From: RGIG8244 sp045639325
GTDB lineage: Bacteria; Verrucomicrobiota; Lentisphaeria; Victivallales; UBA1829
DNA: 64,000 nt
Direction: 5' to 3'
NCBI GenBank assembly: GCA_045639325.1
Contig: JAZUCU010000043.1
Span: 62,001-126,000 of the forward strand
The translations under genes were made by a program, and so were the position numbers. Under the pieces are notes generated by a model. It was not told the origin of the DNA, did not search any database, and saw only the letters and a program-made list of their open reading frames with translations. Position 1 is the first letter of the stretch; each line of letters opens with the position of its first letter. Of this stretch, positions 59,864 to 64,000 are shown one piece after another.

Positions 59864-61789
59864 TTATGATTGTATGTTATTGGTTTCTGTATTTTCAGGA
59901 TTTGCAAAGGGGCGGAATTTTGCGCCAGCCCATTGCATTTCTACGTGATTGGAGAATTCAAGGGTATTCAAACGGATGCCGTGGACCATCACACTCAGGA
60001 AGCCCAGAGCAATGTTCAGAAGATGTCCGGCAAGGATGACCAGCACCATCAGAACCGCACCGGCAATGATCCAGTATCCGGGGAAAATTCCCAGAAGCAT
60101 CATACCCATTTTGTTGAAGTTTTCCGCAATGTATGCGCCGGAAAGACCGACTGCAAACAGACGGATGTAGCTCAGCACATCCACAAAACTTCCGGTCAGC
60201 GCAAAGGGCAGATTCAAACATGCGGTACCGCGTACGGTTGCCACAATCAGCAGGAATCCGATTCCATAGAGGGAATAACCCAAGGTTGCAGGGAACGTTT
60301 CCCGGAACACAATGAGATCCACTGCCAGGAAGAAGTTGGCAATAATCAGACACGCCCAGCCGAGGTGGCCGATCGCCAGCCAGCTGTGTTTGATTTCATC
60401 AAAGAACTTGAATACCCGTGCGGAACCCAGGTGAAGAGCCGCCAGCAGGAAGCAGATGTATTGTACAAATTTATCGCTCAAACCGTTGTAGACAGCCTGT
60501 TTCATGGCATCGGTCATACCCGGTTTGACCAGGTTTGTACTTTCTGCAATCTTCCGTGCCAGACTGCTGTTTGCCGGATCGGCAAGCAAAGACCATCCGC
60601 GCATCCAGCCGGGGAGATATTCCAGCGGGATGCCGAACCATGACCCGTTGAGCCATCCCCAGATAAAGGTGGTGACGCTGAGCATGATGAACAGATTCAG
60701 CGGCATCTTTGCCTGCGGTTTGTTGCGCAATACCTGTTTGCAGATAAAGGCGATAATCAGGAACAGTGCTGCATATCCGGCGTCTCCGATGATCATCCCG
60801 AAAAAGAGAGGGAAGAAGAGACAGAAGAACGCATTGACGTCGTTTTCCCGATATCCGGGCTGAACCCCGATAAAGTCGAAAAGCGGATCCATGATATTCA
60901 GGAACGAAGGCTTGCGGATATAAGTCGGCACATTATCATCTGCGGTGGGATCGGTGAGCTGCAATGCCCATCCGTTTTCCAATGCCGCTTTTCTCAAACG
61001 GTCGATTTCTGTTTCCGGGACGAAACCACGGACCCAGGTCAATTCGCCGAGAGATTCCATGCCGTCGCGTGCCTGTGCAAATTCCAAAGCGGCTTCCGCC
61101 TTTCTCTGGTAAGCCAGCATCTGCGGCAGTGCACCGGCGAAGGTCCGCAATTCTTTGTCGATGGATGCCAGTTTCCGTTTCTGTTCTTCCAACGCCGTGC
61201 GGACTTCGCGCAATGTCCGGGCGGGGAGCTTTACGGCTTCTGTTTCTTCTTCCAGCGGGGCGGATGTAATCAGCACGTAATGCACGCGCAGTTTATCCTG
61301 TGCGATAACATTGACGGTTGCGCCTTCGGGGAAGGATTTGCCGTTTTTACCGGCTGCCCGGTCTTCATAAACGGAACGGTTGGACATGCAGAGGGTGACG
61401 AAGATATTCTTTTTCTGCAAGTCGGCAATGGAATCGAAAGAGAAGTCGCCCCACGGAGCGAGCAGTTCTTCCTCCCGCTGCAATTGACTGATTGCTTTCT
61501 GTGTTTCTGCACGCATATCACCAAGTTCCAGTGTGCGCGTGACAACTTTACTGCCATTCGCGTTGAACGTATGAACCTGGTGATTGTTTTGGCCAGTCTC
61601 TGCCATGCGGACGATGTTGATCGCTTTTTCCGTATCCGCAACATTCCGGGAGAGAGCGGCGACATTGTCAGTATCCGGTGTTTTATCCTGGACGATCTGC
61701 ATCAAACCGAGACGGCGGAGCTGATCGAGAGCGGCGACGCGCTCACTTGCCAGACACAGGAGAGTCACTTTTTTCATAGGAATAATCAT
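59864..61789 (-). CDS. ntpI: V-type ATP synthase subunit I (stator)
   Basis: A 641-residue V-ATPase a/I subunit. The N-terminal cytoplasmic half is coiled-coil-rich (about 1-300). The C-terminal half has about seven or eight membrane helices, including FFCLFFPLFFGMIIGDAGYAALFL and FVDVLSYIRLFAVGLSGAYIAENF, the latter holding the arginine (YIRLFAVG) thought to form the ion half-channel. Length matches the family. It overlaps ntpD by 4 bp and precedes ntpK by 21 bp. Confidence 0.95.
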   Translation of the reverse strand: MIIPMKKVTLLCLASERVAALDQLRRLGLMQIVQDKTPDTDNVAALSRNVADTEKAINIVRMAETGQNNHQVHTFNANGSKVVTRTLELGDMRAETQKAISQLQREEELLAPWGDFSFDSIADLQKKNIFVTLCMSNRSVYEDRAAGKNGKSFPEGATVNVIAQDKLRVHYVLITSAPLEEETEAVKLPARTLREVRTALEEQKRKLASIDKELRTFAGALPQMLAYQRKAEAALEFAQARDGMESLGELTWVRGFVPETEIDRLRKAALENGWALQLTDPTADDNVPTYIRKPSFLNIMDPLFDFIGVQPGYRENDVNAFFCLFFPLFFGMIIGDAGYAALFLIIAFICKQVLRNKPQAKMPLNLFIMLSVTTFIWGWLNGSWFGIPLEYLPGWMRGWSLLADPANSSLARKIAESTNLVKPGMTDAMKQAVYNGLSDKFVQYICFLLAALHLGSARVFKFFDEIKHSWLAIGHLGWACLIIANFFLAVDLIVFRETFPATLGYSLYGIGFLLIVATVRGTACLNLPFALTGSFVDVLSYIRLFAVGLSGAYIAENFNKMGMMLLGIFPGYWIIAGAVLMVLVILAGHLLNIALGFLSVMVHGIRLNTLEFSNHVEMQWAGAKFRPFANPENTETNNIQS

Positions 61790-62397
61790 GCTGCCGGTTC
61801 CTCCTGTAATTTTTTCTTTGCGATTTTGGAACGGACGACGGCGGATGTATCAGCATCACCGATGGCGATGTTGATCAGGCGGATGATCTCTTTGGTTTCG
61901 GGAATTTTCACTTTTTCAAAGAGGTTTACGCGCTGGGTTGTGATACGCAATTCCTTGGCGATGCAATCGTATTGACGGCGTATGATTTCGCGCTGTGATT
62001 GAATTTCCACAATCTTGCGGATCGCTTCAACCGCATCATCCAGATACGGTTCTTCCACAAAAAGATCGTATGGAACACATTCAAAATCCACGCCTTCATA
62101 TACGGGTACTTCCACCCCGGCAATATTCATTTCCGCTGTCCGGATCTGTTTGACTTTGAGAACGGCGGCAGCACGTGCTGTCACATTTTCATCGCCAAAG
62201 AGAGCCGACCAGGAAGCGAGCGCCTGTTTGGACGCTTCTTCCAGTTTTTCATTTTCCCCGATCCGTTCCAGACACAAACGCATCTCCAGCTGGAGATGCT
62301 GTTTTTTCAACTGAAGTGTGGGAAGAAAACGGGTATACTGCTTCAACGCATCCCGCTGCTTCTTCAATTCAGTTTTTGTTAATTTCACTTTTGCCAT
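61786..62397 (-). CDS. ntpD: V-type ATP synthase subunit D (central shaft)
   Basis: A 203-residue subunit D. MAKVKLTKTELKKQRDALKQY is the usual start, and both ends are long alpha helices that form the antiparallel coiled coil of the central stalk (LLKKQH-type N-terminal helix; TTQRVNLFEKVKIPETKEIIRLINIAIGDAD near the C-terminus). The C-terminal end binds in the A3B3 ring. Start overlaps ntpI stop coding (4 bp overlap). Confidence 0.94.
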   Translation of the reverse strand: MAKVKLTKTELKKQRDALKQYTRFLPTLQLKKQHLQLEMRLCLERIGENEKLEEASKQALASWSALFGDENVTARAAAVLKVKQIRTAEMNIAGVEVPVYEGVDFECVPYDLFVEEPYLDDAVEAIRKIVEIQSQREIIRRQYDCIAKELRITTQRVNLFEKVKIPETKEIIRLINIAIGDADTSAVVRSKIAKKKLQEEPAA

Positions 62398-62432
62398 GTG
62401 TCACACTCATTTCTGATGGAACAGAATCTTTC

Positions 62433-63731
62433 TTAATCTTTTACGGGCCAGTATTCTGCAATGATGTCAGATTTGATACCGGTTTCGGTCTTTGTGAAAC
62501 AGTCTGCCATGATTTTCCAGCCCAGATCAAGGGCATCTTCCAGGTGAATGTTCACGGAAAGATCCATCATGTTCTTTTCGAACAAGGAGCCGTATTTCAA
62601 CAGTTTTTCGTCCCAACTGCTCATCTGGAAGCCCATGGATTGTTTTTCCAGCGTATCTTTGTAGTCGGAATAGAAACGGATCATGGTATCCATGACCGCA
62701 CGGTGGTCACTGCGGGTCTTGCCGTTCACGTTCTGTTTCAGACGGCTCAGAGAACCGAAGGGTTCCACACGACCGTTACGCAGATAGAACTGACCTTCCG
62801 TAATGTAACCGGTATTGTCCGGAATCGGGTGGGTCACGTCATCACCGGGCATGGTGGTAACTGCCAGAACCGTAATGGAACCGGCACCGTCAAAGTCGAC
62901 CGCTTTTTCATAACGTGCGGCAAGCTGACTGTACAAGTCGCCGGGATATCCGCGGTTGGAAGGAATCTGTTCCATGGTAATGGCGATTTCTTTCATTGCA
63001 TCTGCATAGTTTGTCATGTCGGTCAGGAGAACCAGTACCCGTTTGCCGCGGAGAGCATACTGTTCTGCTACTGCAAGGCACATATCGGGGACGAGCAGAC
63101 ATTCCACCACGGGGTCGGATGCGGTATGTACGAACATGACGGAACGGGAAAGCGCACCGTGTTCATCCAGTTCATTCCGGAAGAACAGATAGTCGTCATA
63201 TTTCAAACCCATCCCGCCGAGTGCGATCACATCGACTTCCGCCTGCATGGCGATCCGGGCGAGCAATTCGTTGTACGGTTCACCGGCAACGGAGAAGATG
63301 GGGAGTTTCTGGGATTCCACAAGGGTATTGAACAGGTCAATCATGGGAATACCGGTACGGATCATTTTACGGGGAATCACACGTTTTGCCGGGTTGACGG
63401 AAGGGCCGCCGATTTCCACCGGGTCTTCGGTGATTTCCGGGCGTCCGTCACGGGGAACGCCTGCGCCATTGAAAATTCTGCCGAGCAGATCATCGGAACC
63501 GGAAACCTGCATGGGACGGCCTAGGAAGCGGACTTCGTCACCGGTGCTGATCCCTCTGGAACCGGCGAAGACCTGAAGATAAACTTTTGCATCCTGGAGC
63601 CGGATGACCTGTGCCAGAGAAGTGCCGGACGCACTGATAACTTCTGCAAGGTCGTTATAAGCAACGTTATCGGCTTCGACCGTGATCACGTTACCTGCGA
63701 TCTGAATGATTTTATGATATACTTTACGCAT
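62433..63731 (-). CDS. ntpB: V-type ATP synthase subunit B
   Basis: A 432-residue non-catalytic (regulatory) subunit. It starts at MRKVYHKIIQIAGNVI; an upstream in-frame ATG at 63791 lies inside ntpA and is rejected. The nucleotide-fold region has LPIFSVAGEPYNELLARIA where catalytic subunits have a Walker A, as expected for B, and VLLLTDMTNYADAMKEIA and PSNRGYPGDLYSQLAARYEKA are B-type signatures. It overlaps the upstream ntpA by 8 bp. Confidence 0.95.
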   Translation of the reverse strand: MRKVYHKIIQIAGNVITVEADNVAYNDLAEVISASGTSLAQVIRLQDAKVYLQVFAGSRGISTGDEVRFLGRPMQVSGSDDLLGRIFNGAGVPRDGRPEITEDPVEIGGPSVNPAKRVIPRKMIRTGIPMIDLFNTLVESQKLPIFSVAGEPYNELLARIAMQAEVDVIALGGMGLKYDDYLFFRNELDEHGALSRSVMFVHTASDPVVECLLVPDMCLAVAEQYALRGKRVLVLLTDMTNYADAMKEIAITMEQIPSNRGYPGDLYSQLAARYEKAVDFDGAGSITVLAVTTMPGDDVTHPIPDNTGYITEGQFYLRNGRVEPFGSLSRLKQNVNGKTRSDHRAVMDTMIRFYSDYKDTLEKQSMGFQMSSWDEKLLKYGSLFEKNMMDLSVNIHLEDALDLGWKIMADCFTKTETGIKSDIIAEYWPVKD

Positions 63732-64000
63732 GGACGGCTTTCTCCTGAATTTTCGCTTCGATGACTTTTTCCTGGGCGGCGAATGTTTCATCTTTGAACG
63801 GCATGTAGTTCCATTCCGTAAATGTTACACGCAATTCCTGGAAGAACTGGCGGGCTTCATCTTTTTCTTCAAAGTGGAAATCCGTTTTCAATACTTCAAT
63901 GACTTTGCCGAAGACGTATGCCTGACGGTCCCGGCTGCTTGCAGCATCCACGGCATCAAAGGTATTCTGCTGCAGATAGACAAAGTCAAGAAATTCGCTC
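63724..64000 (-). CDS. ntpA: V-type ATP synthase subunit A, C-terminal fragment (cut by window edge)
   Basis: The last 91 residues of the catalytic subunit A. EFLDFVYLQQNTFDAVDAA and SRDRQAYVFGKVIEVL match the C-terminal helical domain, ending in KIQEKAVHA with the stop overlapping ntpB. The N-terminal and ATP-binding parts lie outside the window. With B, D, I and K following, the order fits the compact bacterial E-x-A-B-D-I-K operon found in Chlamydiae, spirochaetes and Bacteroidetes. Confidence 0.93.
   Translation of the reverse strand, partial: SEFLDFVYLQQNTFDAVDAASSRDRQAYVFGKVIEVLKTDFHFEEKDEARQFFQELRVTFTEWNYMPFKDETFAAQEKVIEAKIQEKAVHA

Noticed and set aside
63732..63791. Earlier ATG for V-ATPase subunit B
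   Set aside because: The added 20 residues are Lys/Arg/Ser-rich and lie within the coding end of subunit A; the start at 63731 gives the conserved N-terminus.

Overview
The window reads as chromosome of a Gram-negative, fermentative, anaerobic bacterium, probably of the Planctomycetes-Verrucomicrobia-Lentisphaerae group and perhaps a Lentisphaeria/Victivallales gut relative. This placement is inference. It rests on a heptosyltransferase-like gene (LPS), a V-type rather than F-type ATPase of the E-x-A-B-D-I-K kind, a glycyl radical enzyme with its activase, rubrerythrin, the redox repressor Rex, tandem type IV pilus motors, and an EF-Tu with an unusual switch I. I see no phage, insertion sequence, CRISPR array or rRNA gene.

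Layout. 1-6417 (minus): two carbohydrate-type transcription units. One has a LacI/GntR-hybrid regulator, a DegT-type aminotransferase, a Gfo/Idh/MocA oxidoreductase and a neutral-ceramidase-like hydrolase, ending in a strong terminator. The other has a second Gfo/Idh enzyme and a GntR regulator cut by the window edge. 6534-8339: aat and an SDR-type protein. 8420-13137 (minus): a five-gene unit of phosphoesterase, GT9 glycosyltransferase, secreted protein and two sugar-isomerase-like TIM barrels. 13386-21706 (plus): two PilB/GspE ATPases, PilT, PilC, mannose-1-phosphate guanylyltransferase, CoaX-like kinase and a TrpF-like barrel. 21834-24340: rex, DUF2851 and DUF523 genes.

24482-44358 (plus) is a nearly 20 kb information-processing block: tRNA-Thr, tuf, rpmG, tRNA-Trp, secE, nusG, rplKAJL, rpoBC, then rpsL, rpsG, fusA, rpsJ, rplC, rplD, rplW, rplB and rpsS. 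It ends at a very good terminator right after rpsS, so the rplV-rpsC-rplP part of the usual S10 operon is elsewhere. A long hairpin sits between rplL and rpoB.

44524-47865 (plus): a B12-binding radical SAM protein, a glycerophosphodiesterase and a DMT transporter. A membrane PAS sensor without an output domain (minus) and a TSCPD protein (minus) follow, then rubrerythrin (plus). 51252-55011 (minus): ricT-like, a cmk-thioesterase fusion, trxA and tilS. 55156-59262: glycyl radical enzyme plus activase (minus) opposite an AraC regulator (plus). 59330-64000 (minus): V-ATPase genes A (partial), B, D, I and K; the K subunit carries Na+-site-like residues.

Most of the window is housekeeping and I did not find a clear-cut new multi-gene system. 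The observations I rate highest are the remodelled EF-Tu GTPase switch, the fused Cmk-thioesterase, the natural rifampicin-site substitution in RpoB, the predicted Na+ V-ATPase, the orphan glycyl radical enzyme locus and several RNA structures in the ribosomal operons.
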